Below are positions 1 to 8,153 of a stretch of DNA of 47,929 nucleotides, piece by piece. Numbering within the stretch: the first letter of the stretch is position 1; every line of letters starts with the position of its first letter. Source of the DNA: an uncultured Oscillospiraceae bacterium (GTDB lineage: Bacteria; Bacillota; Clostridia; Oscillospirales; Oscillospiraceae); the NCBI GenBank assembly GCA_947625965.1, contig CANQQO010000006.1:1-47929 (forward strand), read 5' to 3'. Made by a program: the position numbers and the translations under genes. The notes under the pieces are model-generated. The model had not been told where the DNA came from and did not search any database. It saw only the letters and a program-made list of their open reading frames with translations.

Positions 1-530
1 CCATCGAGTGCATCGACAAGCTGCGGGACACCATGCAGTCCCACGAGCGCTGCTCCGTGGTGGAGGTCATGGGCCGGAACGCCGGGTACCTGGCCTTGTA
101 CGTGGGCCTGGCGGTGGGCGCCACGGCGGTGCTGGTTCCAGAGGAGCCCATCGATTTTGAGCGGGACGTGATCGAGAAGATCCGTCAGGCCCGGTTCAAC
201 GGCTTCACCCACTACATGATCGTGGTGGCGGAGGGGGCCGGCTCCGCGGCGGACATCGCCAAGCAGATCAAGGAGACCATCGACCTGGACCCCCGGGTGA
301 CGGTGCTGGGCCACATCCAGCGGGGCGGCACCCCCACCGGCCGGGATCGGGTCAACGCCACCAAGATGGGCTATCTGGCGGTGGAGCTGCTGAACCAGGG
401 CAAGACCAACCGAATCGTCTGCACCAAAGACGGCGGCTATCTGGACGTGGACATCGACGAGGCGCTGTCCATGAAGAAGGGCATCCAGCGGATGGAAGAA
501 GACGTTCTGGCGGCCATGACCGGCTTCTGA
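1..530 (+). CDS. pfkA: 6-phosphofructokinase, C-terminal half (partial)
   Basis: Phosphorylates fructose 6-phosphate in glycolysis (cytoplasmic tetramer). The frame is open from base 3 to the TGA at 528-530, so the gene starts before the window; the ATG at base 33 is internal. Visible family motifs are EVMGRNAGYLAL and GHIQRGGTPTGRDR, which carry fructose 6-phosphate-contacting residues in bacterial ATP-dependent enzymes. About 175 residues are present of the usual 320. The residue that separates ATP- from PPi-dependent enzymes lies outside the window. A bidirectional hairpin follows the stop. Confidence 0.95.
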   Translation, partial: IECIDKLRDTMQSHERCSVVEVMGRNAGYLALYVGLAVGATAVLVPEEPIDFERDVIEKIRQARFNGFTHYMIVVAEGAGSAADIAKQIKETIDLDPRVTVLGHIQRGGTPTGRDRVNATKMGYLAVELLNQGKTNRIVCTKDGGYLDVDIDEALSMKKGIQRMEEDVLAAMTGF

Positions 531-541
531 GAACACACCGC

Positions 542-580
542 AAGTAAAGAGGCGCGGGATTCCCCGTGCCTCTTTTACTT
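542..580. terminator. Bidirectional intrinsic terminator
   Basis: AGTAAAGAGGC and GCCTCTTTTACT form a long stem closed by a short GC loop between the convergent pfkA and the minus-strand gene ending at 575. T-rich sequence flanks it on both strands. The stop codon of the minus-strand gene lies inside the stem. Confidence 0.75.
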
Positions 581-907
581 TTCCTCCTGGTGGGGATACC
601 GGTATGTCACCGTTTTGCCCGTGGCCTGGGCGTAGGCGATTTCCGACGCGGTGCTTTTCCCAATATAATCCCCCGGATTGATCACACAGATCCCATCGGA
701 CAGGTCTATTTTCCGCTTATGCATATCGTCCAGCATTTCCTTGACCTGGGGCGTTACTTCCCTGCCGTGCTTATGGTCGGCATGACCGAACAGGCCCACG
801 GAAAGCACGATTTTCCCTGCCAGCGTCAACTCCTCCTGGGCTTCCAGAAATTCCTTCTTGAACCGTGTGCTGCCGCACAGCGTGATAACCTGGTACTCCC
901 CGATCAT
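575..907 (-). CDS. Nucleoside 2-deoxyribosyltransferase-like small protein (DUF4406-type)
   Basis: A 110-aa cytoplasmic protein. The N-terminal ITLCGSTRF and the later DGICVINPGDYIG and STASEIAYA segments are the pattern of the nucleoside 2-deoxyribosyltransferase / DUF4406 superfamily, which has a Rossmann-like fold that binds nucleoside or nucleotide sugars. The substrate cannot be inferred. Its ATG overlaps the stop of the upstream nitroreductase by 4 nt (ATGA), so the pair is probably translationally coupled from one promoter. Confidence 0.7.
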   Translation of the reverse strand: MIGEYQVITLCGSTRFKKEFLEAQEELTLAGKIVLSVGLFGHADHKHGREVTPQVKEMLDDMHKRKIDLSDGICVINPGDYIGKSTASEIAYAQATGKTVTYRYPHQEEK

Positions 908-1563
908 TTTACGGTCCTGCCAGAGGCCAATTCAAAATGGTATTTGACGATCCCCAGATCTACGTTGACAAAAGGTCCGGCGGCGCTGGCCTTCAGGTGC
1001 GCCTCCCCGTTTTCGTCCAGAGTGAAGCGGAATTTCTGCTGATTCACGGCGGTGGGGGCCAGCAGTGCCGCTTCGACGCCCTTCTGAAACCAGTCCGGGG
1101 CCTCCCCTTTCAGCTCCGTCACCTGCTGGAACGTCTTACTCTTCCGGGGCTTGCCCTGGGTGGCGCCGTAACCAACCGCGATGGTCAGCACCAGCCTCTC
1201 CCCTTCCCCGATCTGGGCCCAGACCTGCTTGGCCCGGAAAATGCCCGCCCAGCAGGTATTCAGTCCCAGCGTCTGGGCATAGAGAACCAGCTTTTCCCCG
1301 TAATAGCCGCATTTTTCCTCCAGCTTGGGCCCCTCGGGACCCACCAGAGCGAAATAGCTGGGCACATTCCGCCAGCCGGAGAGGCGGGAAATGGGGCTGC
1401 CGTAGACCCCGTCCGCCTCCTCCATGAGCTGGATGTGGAGCCCGGACTCCCCATTGATCTGGCCTACCTTCTCCCGGAGTTTTTTCAGCGTCTCCGGGGC
1501 GATGGGCTTGTCCAGATAGCCCCGCACCGAATGTCGGGCCTGGATCGCCTCCAATTCCGTCAT
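904..1563 (-). CDS. Nitroreductase family protein (TM1586-like)
   Basis: Predicted FMN-dependent oxidoreductase of 219 aa; the physiological substrate is unknown. The N-terminal ARHSVRGY segment is the usual FMN-phosphate-binding opening of nitroreductases, and GLNTCWAGIF and APTAVNQQKF fit the single-chain, duplicated TM1586-type subfamily. The ORF track starts 20 codons upstream. I chose the ATG at 1563 because AGGAGG sits just upstream and the family begins at this point. It leads a two-gene unit with the DUF4406-like gene and has its own promoter at 1595-1622. Confidence 0.85.
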   Translation of the reverse strand: MTELEAIQARHSVRGYLDKPIAPETLKKLREKVGQINGESGLHIQLMEEADGVYGSPISRLSGWRNVPSYFALVGPEGPKLEEKCGYYGEKLVLYAQTLGLNTCWAGIFRAKQVWAQIGEGERLVLTIAVGYGATQGKPRKSKTFQQVTELKGEAPDWFQKGVEAALLAPTAVNQQKFRFTLDENGEAHLKASAAGPFVNVDLGIVKYHFELASGRTVK

Positions 1564-1594
1564 GACCGTATGCCTCCTTTTCCTTTTTGTTTTC

Positions 1595-1622
1595 ATTATA
1601 GCACATTTTTTCCCCTTGTCCA
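1595..1622 (-). promoter_or_regulatory. Sigma-A type promoter for the nitroreductase unit
   Basis: Reading the minus strand, TGGACA, 16 nt and TATAAT precede the nitroreductase ATG by about 30 nt, with nothing else in the gap. Confidence 0.65.
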
Positions 1623-1635
1623 CTCCCCTGTCATG

Positions 1636-1672
1636 AAAAAAGACATCCCCCGCCGCAGGGGATGTCTTTTTT
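1636..1672. terminator. Bidirectional intrinsic terminator downstream of xerD
   Basis: AAAAAAGACATCCCC pairs with GGGGATGTCTTTTTT around a 7-nt loop. It carries U-runs on both strands. It ends the xerD transcript and insulates the nitroreductase promoter. Confidence 0.85.
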
Positions 1673-1725
1673 CGGTGAAAAATACACCGGCTCAGAGGGT
1701 CGTGGGAACCACCCTCCGGCGGGAA

Positions 1726-2610
1726 TCAGGCTTTGGGATGAAATTTTTCGTAGGCGGTCTTCAATTTCTGATTGATCATGTGGGTATAGACCTGGGTGGA
1801 GGAAATGTCGCTGTGACCCATGAGCTCCCGGACGGAGCCCAGGTCCGCGCCGTTTTCCAGCAGATGGACCGCGAAGCTGTGCCGCAGGGTGTGGGGGGTG
1901 ATCTCCTTGTCAATGTGGGCGGTGGCCTGGTAGTGCTTGAGGATCTTCCAGAAGCCCTGCCGGCTCATCCGCACCCCGCTGACGTTGACGAAGAGCGCCT
2001 GCTCCTCGGGAGAGGCCAGCATTCCGCCCCGGATCTCCCGCATATACACCGACAGCGCCTTGAGGGCCTGGGGGTACAGGGGGATCGCGCGGCTCTTCTT
2101 GCCGTTGGAGCACTTGACGACGCCCTGGTCCAGATTCACATCGTCCACGTCCAGATCGATGAGCTCCGTTACCCGCATACCGGTGGCGTACATCACCTCC
2201 AGCATGGCCTTGTCCCGGTAGCCCTTGGGGTCCACGCAGACAGGCTGGGCCAGGAGCAGCTCGATTTCCCGGCCGGTGAGGATCTGGGGCAGCTTCTTCT
2301 CCCCCCGGTCCACCTTGATGTCGGTCACCGGCGTCTTTTCCAGGAAGCCGGAGGAAACCAGATAGGCATAGAAATTCCGAAGACTGGCCAGGCACCGGGA
2401 GACGGTCGCCGCGGAACGGCCATCCGACTCCAGATAGGACAGGTAATCGCTGATATTCAGTTGCTGCGCGTCCACCACATCCATCTCCTCCGTATCCTGG
2501 AGCCACCGGCTGAACTGCCGGATGTCCCGCAGATAGGATGCCACGGTGTTGGCCGACGCCTGCTTCACCTTGGTCAGGTAATTTTCATAGGCGTGAATCA
2601 GATCCAACAT
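1726..2610 (-). CDS. xerD: Site-specific tyrosine recombinase XerD
   Basis: Chromosome dimer resolution recombinase acting at dif. It has 294 aa when started at MLDLIHAYENYL, against about 296-298 for the family. The ORF track begins 22 codons earlier, inside the upstream gene's tail; the chosen ATG has AGGAAAGG upstream. An N-terminal SAM-like core-binding domain (about 1-90) is followed by the catalytic domain with R146 (TGMRVTEL), K171, H240 and R243 (HTLRHSF), H266 (GHSDIS) and Y275 (QVYTHM), so the active site is complete. It follows a SpoIIM-like gene, as xerD follows spoIIM in several Firmicutes. Confidence 0.92.
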   Translation of the reverse strand: MLDLIHAYENYLTKVKQASANTVASYLRDIRQFSRWLQDTEEMDVVDAQQLNISDYLSYLESDGRSAATVSRCLASLRNFYAYLVSSGFLEKTPVTDIKVDRGEKKLPQILTGREIELLLAQPVCVDPKGYRDKAMLEVMYATGMRVTELIDLDVDDVNLDQGVVKCSNGKKSRAIPLYPQALKALSVYMREIRGGMLASPEEQALFVNVSGVRMSRQGFWKILKHYQATAHIDKEITPHTLRHSFAVHLLENGADLGSVRELMGHSDISSTQVYTHMINQKLKTAYEKFHPKA

Positions 2611-2641
2611 GAATTTTGCGTACCTTTCCTGAGAAATCTTT

Positions 2642-3157
2642 TTATAGGAGCGACGCCAGAAACGGCGAGATCGCACAGTAGTCCAGCCAGGCAGCCGTCA
2701 GGGCCAGGACGGCGCAGACAGCCAGATCCCGCCAGAGGGTCTGCCGGCCCAGGAGCCGGCGGATACAGAACCAGCACAGCAGGGGCAGACACACCCAATC
2801 CGTAAAAAGAAACAGCAGTCTAGCCAGCCAGCCGGCGGAGCCAAAGGCCGCGCCCAGGGCGGCGCCCAGCAGGCCGAAGCAGAAGCCCTTCCCCAGGCAC
2901 ACCAGGATCGCCAGCCCTTCCAGCTCCAGGGCGGCGGCCGCCGCCGTCAAGAGGAATGGAAGGAGGGCCATTGTGGCAAGGGCCAGAGGGGCAGCCGGGG
3001 ATCGGGCCCCAATGGGCAGCAGCGCCAGGCCCTCCCGAGGCAGAAGCCCCGAGGCCTGAACGCCTGTCCCGAGGCCGAAAGCCAGGGAAAACGCAAGAAG
3101 CACAATGCAAGTCCTGCGCCGCGCGGGCGGGGTGAGGGAGATCGATAGACTGTTCAT
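2642..3157 (-). CDS. SpoIIM-like integral membrane protein
   Basis: A 171-aa protein with an N-terminal membrane segment and about three more hydrophobic helices. Its place directly upstream of xerD and the weak pattern LGKGFCFGLLG plus a C-terminal SPFLASLL resemble SpoIIM, the membrane protein of the SpoIIDMP engulfment complex. Sequence similarity is too low to be sure; it may be a diverged SpoIIM or an unrelated small membrane protein. The start has GGAGAAAG upstream. It shares a promoter at 3265-3293 with xerD, 31 nt downstream. Confidence 0.5.
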   Translation of the reverse strand: MNSLSISLTPPARRRTCIVLLAFSLAFGLGTGVQASGLLPREGLALLPIGARSPAAPLALATMALLPFLLTAAAAALELEGLAILVCLGKGFCFGLLGAALGAAFGSAGWLARLLFLFTDWVCLPLLCWFCIRRLLGRQTLWRDLAVCAVLALTAAWLDYCAISPFLASLL

Positions 3158-3264
3158 GCCGCTTTCTCCTTTCCATGGGAGTCTCCAAATTTATAAATTG
3201 GGAGCACAGCGGCCTGGAAGCTAAGATTATGGGGGACTTGTCCCCTGTTTCCCTTCGCAAGGAT

Positions 3265-3293
3265 ACTATACTCCAAAATCAACACAATTTCAA
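3265..3293 (-). promoter_or_regulatory. Sigma-A type promoter for the spoIIM-like/xerD unit
   Basis: On the minus strand TTGAAA, 17 nt, TATAGT lies about 110 nt upstream of the SpoIIM-like start in an AT-rich gap. Confidence 0.6.
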
Positions 3294-3523
3294 GCCCCTT
3301 TTGGGTATTTTTACGATTTTTGTAAATTATGACTATTTTTATGTCAACATCATTATGTCAACTCACGCAACCAACCCGAAATTTAGTTTTACCATTTTCA
3401 ATTATTTTCCAAGATATGGGGATGCCTACCGGATCTTGGCACTAAATATTGTTTTTGCAAGGAATCCTGCATACAAGAATTAGTGGGTAAATTTTATTTA
3501 CCCACTATGGCAATTTGTACAAC
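3294..3523. other. AT-rich intergenic region with tandem TTGACA motifs and an inverted repeat
   Basis: There is no supportable gene here. Composition drops sharply compared with the flanks. Two TTGACA hexamers occur on the minus strand near 3340-3361; the second has a 17-nt spacer to TACAAA. At 3481-3507 a perfect 11-bp inverted repeat, TAGTGGGTAAA and its complement, has a 5-nt loop. It sits just after the TIGR04086 gene and may end its transcript, though the U-tract is poor. Confidence 0.45.
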
Positions 3524-3955
3524 TTAACGAGAAGTTATGTGCCGCCGGCGCCCTTTCGGACCTGCGGAGCCCTTCAAACCCAGGAGAACCCCCAGGCTCC
3601 CTCCCAGCACCACCAGAGCCGTCACGCCCAGGCCCTGATACCGCCCGTCGAAGAGCAGCGCGGTCATCCCCAGCAGAAGCAGGTAGTACCCCAGCCCCGC
3701 CAACAGACACACCGCCATGCGCTGATGGCCCACCAGCGCGGACGCCGTCCAGGCCCCCGCCGCCGACGACAGCAGCAGGACCGCCGCGCAGCCGTAACCC
3801 ATGGTCGATTCCGCCAGCCGCTCCCCGGCGATGAGCCAGGCCAAGACCCCGGCTCCCGCCAGGGTCACCAGCAGCGCGGTCCCCATTCCCAGGGCCACCC
3901 CGGCGGGCAGGCCCATCTGTTTTCCCGTGACACGTTGTTTTCCACCCATGTCCAT
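3524..3955 (-). CDS. TIGR04086 family (YrzE-like) membrane protein
   Basis: A 143-aa polytopic protein with four hydrophobic helices (roughly 15-40, 50-75, 80-100, 105-125) and a basic C-terminus (GPKGRRRHITSR). Length and layout fit the TIGR04086 / DUF3792 family of Firmicutes; its function is unknown. Two closely spaced ATGs exist (3955 and 3949). GGGGG lies only 1 nt before the first and 7 nt before the second, so the second is the better initiator and the protein may be 2 residues shorter. Confidence 0.7.
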   Translation of the reverse strand: MDMGGKQRVTGKQMGLPAGVALGMGTALLVTLAGAGVLAWLIAGERLAESTMGYGCAAVLLLSSAAGAWTASALVGHQRMAVCLLAGLGYYLLLLGMTALLFDGRYQGLGVTALVVLGGSLGVLLGLKGSAGPKGRRRHITSR

Positions 3956-4118
3956 GCCCCCTTCCCTACACCCTATTCACCCGGGGACAAAATATGAATA
4001 ACGGAGCGCCGCCCAAAAGGGCCGCCCCGAAGGGCGGCGCCGAGGATTTGGAACCTATGCGGAGAACGGCCTCTATCGTCTCAAAATACTATGGAGTGCT
4101 GTCGATTTGAGAGAATAG

Positions 4119-4159
4119 CAAAAAACGGCTGAAATCAGGTAGATTCCTGATTCCAGCCG
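4119..4159 (-). terminator. Intrinsic terminator
   Basis: A 14-bp stem (CGGCTGAAATCAGG with one mismatch) and a 6-nt loop are followed on the minus strand by TTTTTTG. It ends the transcript of the 4234-4671 membrane gene. The stretch between it and the next gene start (3955) holds GCGCCGCCC/GGGCGGCGC at 4006-4040 and an alternative inner GCCGCCC helix sharing the same 3' arm. Confidence 0.85.
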
Positions 4160-4233
4160 TTCTTTTAACTGATTTAGAAGCACGCTTTGAAAAATGAGAA
4201 TTCCGAATTTTCGGCGCGGCCTTCGCTTTTCGG

Positions 4234-4671
4234 CTACCGGCCGGTGACCGCCTCCCAGACCGTTTTCCCCATGCAGATGAGGGCGTTGGCCAGCATTGCC
4301 CCCAGGATCCCACAGACCTCGGTACCGCAGAGCTGGATCACCGCTGTGGCGCACAGATAGATAACGCTGCTGACTGCGTCGTATTTCGCCGGGAGCCCGC
4401 CGCAGATCGACGCGGCGATCTCTCCCAAGATCAAACCGATCAGCATCAGCACAAATGGCAGCATCACCAGAATGAACTGCTCCACATTTCGCCAGAGGAT
4501 CAACTGAATGGCAAAGGCGTAGAGAAGCACGATCAGCTCAATATTAAACGTCCGCCCCAGAAAGATCCGGGACAGCGCCATGGCGATCATGGGCAGCACG
4601 GTATATAGCAGCACGATCACCCAACCGGACAGGACCGGCCGGCGGTCGGTGATCTCTCTCAGGAAGCGCAC
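4234..4671 (-). CDS. Hypothetical four-helix membrane protein
   Basis: A 145-aa protein with hydrophobic segments near 17-36, 43-60, 65-88 and 98-120; no family was recognised. It starts with GTG; GGAGGGGAG lies immediately upstream and fixes the start. It follows pgm by 69 nt, separated by a perfect 15-bp hairpin, and is followed by a strong terminator. It could be co-transcribed with pgm at reduced level. Confidence 0.65.
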   Translation of the reverse strand: MRFLREITDRRPVLSGWVIVLLYTVLPMIAMALSRIFLGRTFNIELIVLLYAFAIQLILWRNVEQFILVMLPFVLMLIGLILGEIAASICGGLPAKYDAVSSVIYLCATAVIQLCGTEVCGILGAMLANALICMGKTVWEAVTGR

Positions 4672-4695
4672 TTCTCCCCTCCCCTTTCGGACGGG

Positions 4696-4728
4696 CCGCG
4701 TCCGTGCGGCCCTGCCGCACGGACGCGG
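4696..4728. terminator. Perfect GC-rich intercistronic hairpin
   Basis: CCGCGTCCGTGCGGC and its exact complement around a CCT loop give 15 bp without mismatch. There is no U-tract on either strand, so it is a doubtful terminator. It may stabilise the pgm 3' end or tune expression of the downstream membrane gene. Confidence 0.45.
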
Positions 4729-4740
4729 GTCACGGAAAAG

Positions 4741-6438
4741 TTACTTGGACATCTGGGCCACCATAGCGTCCAGGAGGGCCTGAGCGTCGGCCTTGGTCTG
4801 GCCCACGGCGGTGTAGTAGAACTTGACCTTGGGCTCCGTGCCGGAGGGACGGGCAATGACGCTTCCTTTGCCGTCCAGCAGGAACTCCAGCACATTGGAT
4901 TTGGGCAGGGCGATGGCCGTGACGGTGCCATTTTCCAGGTCCTTGGCCTCGCTGGACCGGTAGTCCCGGACGCCGGTGACCTTCGCGCCGCCGATGGAGG
5001 CGGGGATATCGGCCCGGAGATCGGCCATGAGCTTGGCGGCCTTCTTCATGGCGTCCGCGCCGGTCAGGGCGATGCTCTGAACGTAGGCCAGGTAATAGCC
5101 GTACTTGGCATAGAGGTCCTCCATGGCGTTCAGGATGGACTTGCCCTCCTTCTTCAAGGAAGCGGCCAGCTCGCAGGTCAGAAGGGATGCCACCATGGCG
5201 TCCTTATCCCGGGCGTAGGTACCCTTTAAGTAGCCGCAGCTCTCCTCAAAGCCGAAGAGGAATTTCTTCTCCTCTCCCCTGCCCTCCAGCTCCAGGATCT
5301 CGCCGCCGATGTACTTGAAGCCGGTGAGGACCGTCTTCATGGTCACGCCGTAGTTGGCGGCGATCTTGTCCGCCAGGGGGGAGGATACAATGCTCCTCAC
5401 GGCCTCGGCGCCCTCGGGGATGGTGCCCTTGGCGGTGCGGGCCTTGAGAATGTAGTCCAGCAGGAGGCAGCCCAGCTCGTTGCCGCTGAGCTTCTGAAAG
5501 CCGCCCTTGCCGTCGGGGACGGCGATGGCCAGCCGGTCGGCGTCGGGGTCGGTGCCCAAAATCACGTCGCAGGGGGCGTCCTGGGCCACCTTGTAGCTCT
5601 CGTTCAGAGCCGCGTCGGTCTCCGGGTTGGGGTACTCGCAGGTCTTGAAGTCCCCGTCGGGCTTCTCCTGGCACTTGACCACGGTGATGTTCACACCCAG
5701 GCGGCCCAGGATGGTGCGGACAGGCTCGTTGCCGGTGCCGCACAGGGGGGTGTAGACGATGTTCAGACCGGCGGAACGGAGCATCTCCGGGTCCACGGCC
5801 TCGCCCATGACGGTCTGATAGTACTTCTCCCAGATGTCCTGGCCAATGTAGGAGATCAGGCCCTCGTCCATGTACTCCCGGAAGCTCTTCTTCTCGGGGA
5901 CAAAGTAGGGAATGGTCTCGATCCGCTCCGTCACCACGGCGGCGGGCTCGTCGGTGAGCTGACAGCCGTCGGGGCCGTAGCACTTGACGCCGTTGTAGGC
6001 GCCGGCGTTGTGGCTGGCGGAGATCACGATGCCGCAGCCGCAGCCCAGCTCCCGGACGGCGTAGGACAGCATGGGAGTGGGGGCCAGACGGTCATAGAGC
6101 CAGGCGTGGATGCCGGCCTCGGCAAAGGCGACGGCGCAGACCTCCGCGAAGAGTTGGGAATTGTGCCGGGAGTCGTAGCCGATGGCGGCCCGCTGGGGCA
6201 GATCCGTGGAGGACAGCCAGGCGGCCATGCCCTGGGCGGCCCGGCGGACGGTATAGCGGTTCAGGCGGTTGCTGCCCACGCCCATGAGGCCCCGCATACC
6301 GGCGGTGCCAAACTGCAGGTCCCCGGAGAAAGCGCCCTTGAGCTCCTCGGGGTCGGCCTTCACCGCATTCAGGGACGCCTGAACGTCCTGGGGCAGTCCG
6401 GCGTTCCGCCAAAAATCGTAGTTTTCCAGATAAGTCAT
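4741..6438 (-). CDS. Phosphoglucomutase / phosphomannomutase (PgcA-type)
   Basis: Interconverts hexose 1- and 6-phosphates for cell envelope and polysaccharide synthesis. The 565-aa length is typical of the alpha-D-phosphohexomutase superfamily in Firmicutes. All four signature loops are visible: the phosphoserine loop VISASHNAGAYNG (about 138-150), the metal loop GTDPDADRLAI, the sugar-binding loop GFEESCGY and the phosphate-binding RPSGTEPKVKFYY near the C-terminus. TAGGAGG precedes the start. The leader holds a perfect palindrome CTTGAATGCCATTCAAG at 6499-6515. Glucose versus mannose preference cannot be read from sequence. Confidence 0.92.
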   Translation of the reverse strand: MTYLENYDFWRNAGLPQDVQASLNAVKADPEELKGAFSGDLQFGTAGMRGLMGVGSNRLNRYTVRRAAQGMAAWLSSTDLPQRAAIGYDSRHNSQLFAEVCAVAFAEAGIHAWLYDRLAPTPMLSYAVRELGCGCGIVISASHNAGAYNGVKCYGPDGCQLTDEPAAVVTERIETIPYFVPEKKSFREYMDEGLISYIGQDIWEKYYQTVMGEAVDPEMLRSAGLNIVYTPLCGTGNEPVRTILGRLGVNITVVKCQEKPDGDFKTCEYPNPETDAALNESYKVAQDAPCDVILGTDPDADRLAIAVPDGKGGFQKLSGNELGCLLLDYILKARTAKGTIPEGAEAVRSIVSSPLADKIAANYGVTMKTVLTGFKYIGGEILELEGRGEEKKFLFGFEESCGYLKGTYARDKDAMVASLLTCELAASLKKEGKSILNAMEDLYAKYGYYLAYVQSIALTGADAMKKAAKLMADLRADIPASIGGAKVTGVRDYRSSEAKDLENGTVTAIALPKSNVLEFLLDGKGSVIARPSGTEPKVKFYYTAVGQTKADAQALLDAMVAQMSK

Positions 6439-6498
6439 TTTGAAAAACCTCCTAAAAAATTATGAGATTTCGCTTGCCAATGAGAATTTGTGGGACCT

Positions 6499-6515
6499 CT
6501 TGAATGCCATTCAAG
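6499..6515. promoter_or_regulatory. 17-bp palindrome in the pgm leader
   Basis: CTTGAATGCCATTCAAG is a 7-bp inverted repeat around GCC, lying 60 nt upstream of pgm in a 144-nt gap. It could be an operator; no regulator is recognised. Confidence 0.3.
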
Positions 6516-6582
6516 TTGTCTTCCCTGGGGGCGCTTTTCGTATCCGCCCAAACGCCGGTGGGAAAGCGCGGACCGGCCGTGC

Positions 6583-7098
6583 TTACGCCGGGTTCTGCTG
6601 CTGGGGCTCCGCAGCCACGGGAGGCCGCTTCTCCTGGGCCTCGATGAGGGCCCGGAACTGGACCCGAGTGTCCCGCACCTGGCCCAGGGACGCCGCGATG
6701 GCCTCTTCGGTCCGGCGAAGGGCGTCGTCCATATATTCATTGCTGGCCCGGCGGAGCTCGGCGATGCGGAGCTGGGTATTATTCACCATCTCCTGGCACT
6801 GGCGGCGGGCCTCCTGGTAGATGTTCTCCTGGGTCACCATCTGACGGGCCTTGGCCTGGGCGTCCTTCAAAATATTCTCCGCCTCTCGCCGTGCCTGGCC
6901 GATGATGTCGTTCCGGGACTCCACAATGGCCCGGGACTCCTTCAGATCCGAGGGCATCTGGGCGATGAGCTCGTCCAGCATATCCAGCACCTTGTCCCGC
7001 TCCAGAACGCACTTATCCGCCGCAAGGGGCACGGAACGGGCGTCCTGCACCATGTCGTAAAGGCTGGTGACGATATCTTCCATATTTTTCTGACTCAT
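6583..7098 (-). CDS. Coiled-coil protein (DivIVA / ATP synthase b-like)
   Basis: A 171-aa soluble, highly charged protein, almost entirely predicted helix with heptad-like stretches between about 45 and 150 (EAENILKDAQAKARQMV and similar). The C-terminus is Pro/Gln-rich. Related coiled-coil proteins occur next to coaD in Clostridia and are usually labelled ATPase or DivIVA-like without experimental support. Its ATG overlaps the coaD stop by 4 nt, so translation is coupled. There is no Walker motif, so the ATPase label should not be used. Confidence 0.65.
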   Translation of the reverse strand: MSQKNMEDIVTSLYDMVQDARSVPLAADKCVLERDKVLDMLDELIAQMPSDLKESRAIVESRNDIIGQARREAENILKDAQAKARQMVTQENIYQEARRQCQEMVNNTQLRIAELRRASNEYMDDALRRTEEAIAASLGQVRDTRVQFRALIEAQEKRPPVAAEPQQQNPA

Positions 7099-7598
7099 TG
7101 ACTGTTTCCTCCTTGTCGTATGGTGGCGATACGGTTCTTAAAGTCCGGAATGATCTGCGCGGGCAGAAAATCCGAAAGGTCCACATCATATTCCCCCAGC
7201 TCCTTGACAGTGCTGGAGCTGAGGTAAGTATACTGGTGCTCGGCGGTGAGGAACATAGTGTCCAGCCCCGGATTGATCTTCCGGTTGATCAGGGCCATCT
7301 GGAACTCATATTCAAAATCCGAGCCGGCCCGGAGACCCTTGACAATGACGCAGTTGCCCTTCTCCCGGGCGTACTCCGCCAGCAGGCCGCTGAACGCGTC
7401 CACCTCCACATTGGGCAGGTCCGCCGTGACCCGCCGCAGAAAGTCCACCCGCTCGTCCAGGGTGAACATGGGATTCTTCGCCCCGTTGACCATGACGCAG
7501 ACAATGAGCCGGTCGAAAATGGCCGAGGCCCGGCGGATGATGTTTCGGTGGCCGATGGTGACCGGGTCAAAGCTGCCCGGATAGATGCCTATTTTCAT
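7095..7598 (-). CDS. coaD: Phosphopantetheine adenylyltransferase
   Basis: Penultimate step of coenzyme A synthesis: 4'-phosphopantetheine plus ATP gives dephospho-CoA. At 167 aa it is standard length. The N-terminal GSFDPVTIGHRNIIRRA contains the nucleotidyltransferase (T/H)xGH motif. GLRAGSDFEYEFQMALINR and the C-terminal YLSSSTVKELG carry the second conserved nucleotide-binding region. It sits 3 nt after rsmD, the common rsmD-coaD pairing. Confidence 0.96.
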   Translation of the reverse strand: MKIGIYPGSFDPVTIGHRNIIRRASAIFDRLIVCVMVNGAKNPMFTLDERVDFLRRVTADLPNVEVDAFSGLLAEYAREKGNCVIVKGLRAGSDFEYEFQMALINRKINPGLDTMFLTAEHQYTYLSSSTVKELGEYDVDLSDFLPAQIIPDFKNRIATIRQGGNSQ

Positions 7599-7601
7599 AG
7601 C

Positions 7602-8153
7602 TTACTCCCCCGCTTCCCTTCGGTAGAGGGTCAGCAGTGTTTTTCCGTACCGATAGTCCCTGGAACGCTGAAAACCGGGGATCTGCGCCGGCAGCTCCTT
7701 ACCCAGGGGACGTTCCGCAATTATTATACCACCTGAATACAAAATGTCAATTTCTGTTATTATTTTTATCGCTTTTTCCAAAAAATCTTCCCGGTAAGGC
7801 GGGTCCAAAAAGACGATGTGGAACTTTTCCCGGCAGGCGAGGAGGTATTTTTGATAGTCCCCCCGGATCACTTTGGCCTTTTCGGTCAGGCGGGTCCGGC
7901 GGAGGTTCTCCCGGATGACGCCGCAGGCCTCCTCGCGGGCGTCCACGAAGACAGCGCCGGCCGCGCCCCGGCTCAGAGCCTCGATGCCGAGCTGCCCCGT
8001 ACCGCCAAAGAGGTCCAGGACCCGGCTGCCGGGGAGGTCAAATTGAATGACGCTGAAAAGCGCCTCCTTGACCTTTTCCGCCGTGGGGCGGGTCTCCATG
8101 CCCTTGGGCGTCTTCAAGGTCACGCCCCTGGCGGAGCCTGTGATCACCCGCAT
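7602..8153 (-). CDS. rsmD: 16S rRNA (guanine966-N2)-methyltransferase
   Basis: SAM-dependent methyltransferase acting on 16S rRNA G966 (E. coli numbering). It has 183 aa. Motif I is VLDLFGGTGQLGIEALSRGA, the acidic loop FVDAREEA follows, and the catalytic motif IV is FLDPPYR. It abuts uvrC (stop of uvrC and start of rsmD on adjacent bases), placing it in one transcript running uvrC-rsmD-coaD-coiled-coil. Confidence 0.94.
   Translation of the reverse strand: MRVITGSARGVTLKTPKGMETRPTAEKVKEALFSVIQFDLPGSRVLDLFGGTGQLGIEALSRGAAGAVFVDAREEACGVIRENLRRTRLTEKAKVIRGDYQKYLLACREKFHIVFLDPPYREDFLEKAIKIITEIDILYSGGIIIAERPLGKELPAQIPGFQRSRDYRYGKTLLTLYRREAGE

Noticed and set aside
937-2805. 622-aa plus-strand ORF, and similar long frames at 15560-16780, 22253-23467, 23491-25110, 40024-41508 and 45413-46813
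   Set aside because: Each lies antisense to well-recognised genes and arises from GC-rich third positions that rarely give stops on the opposite strand.
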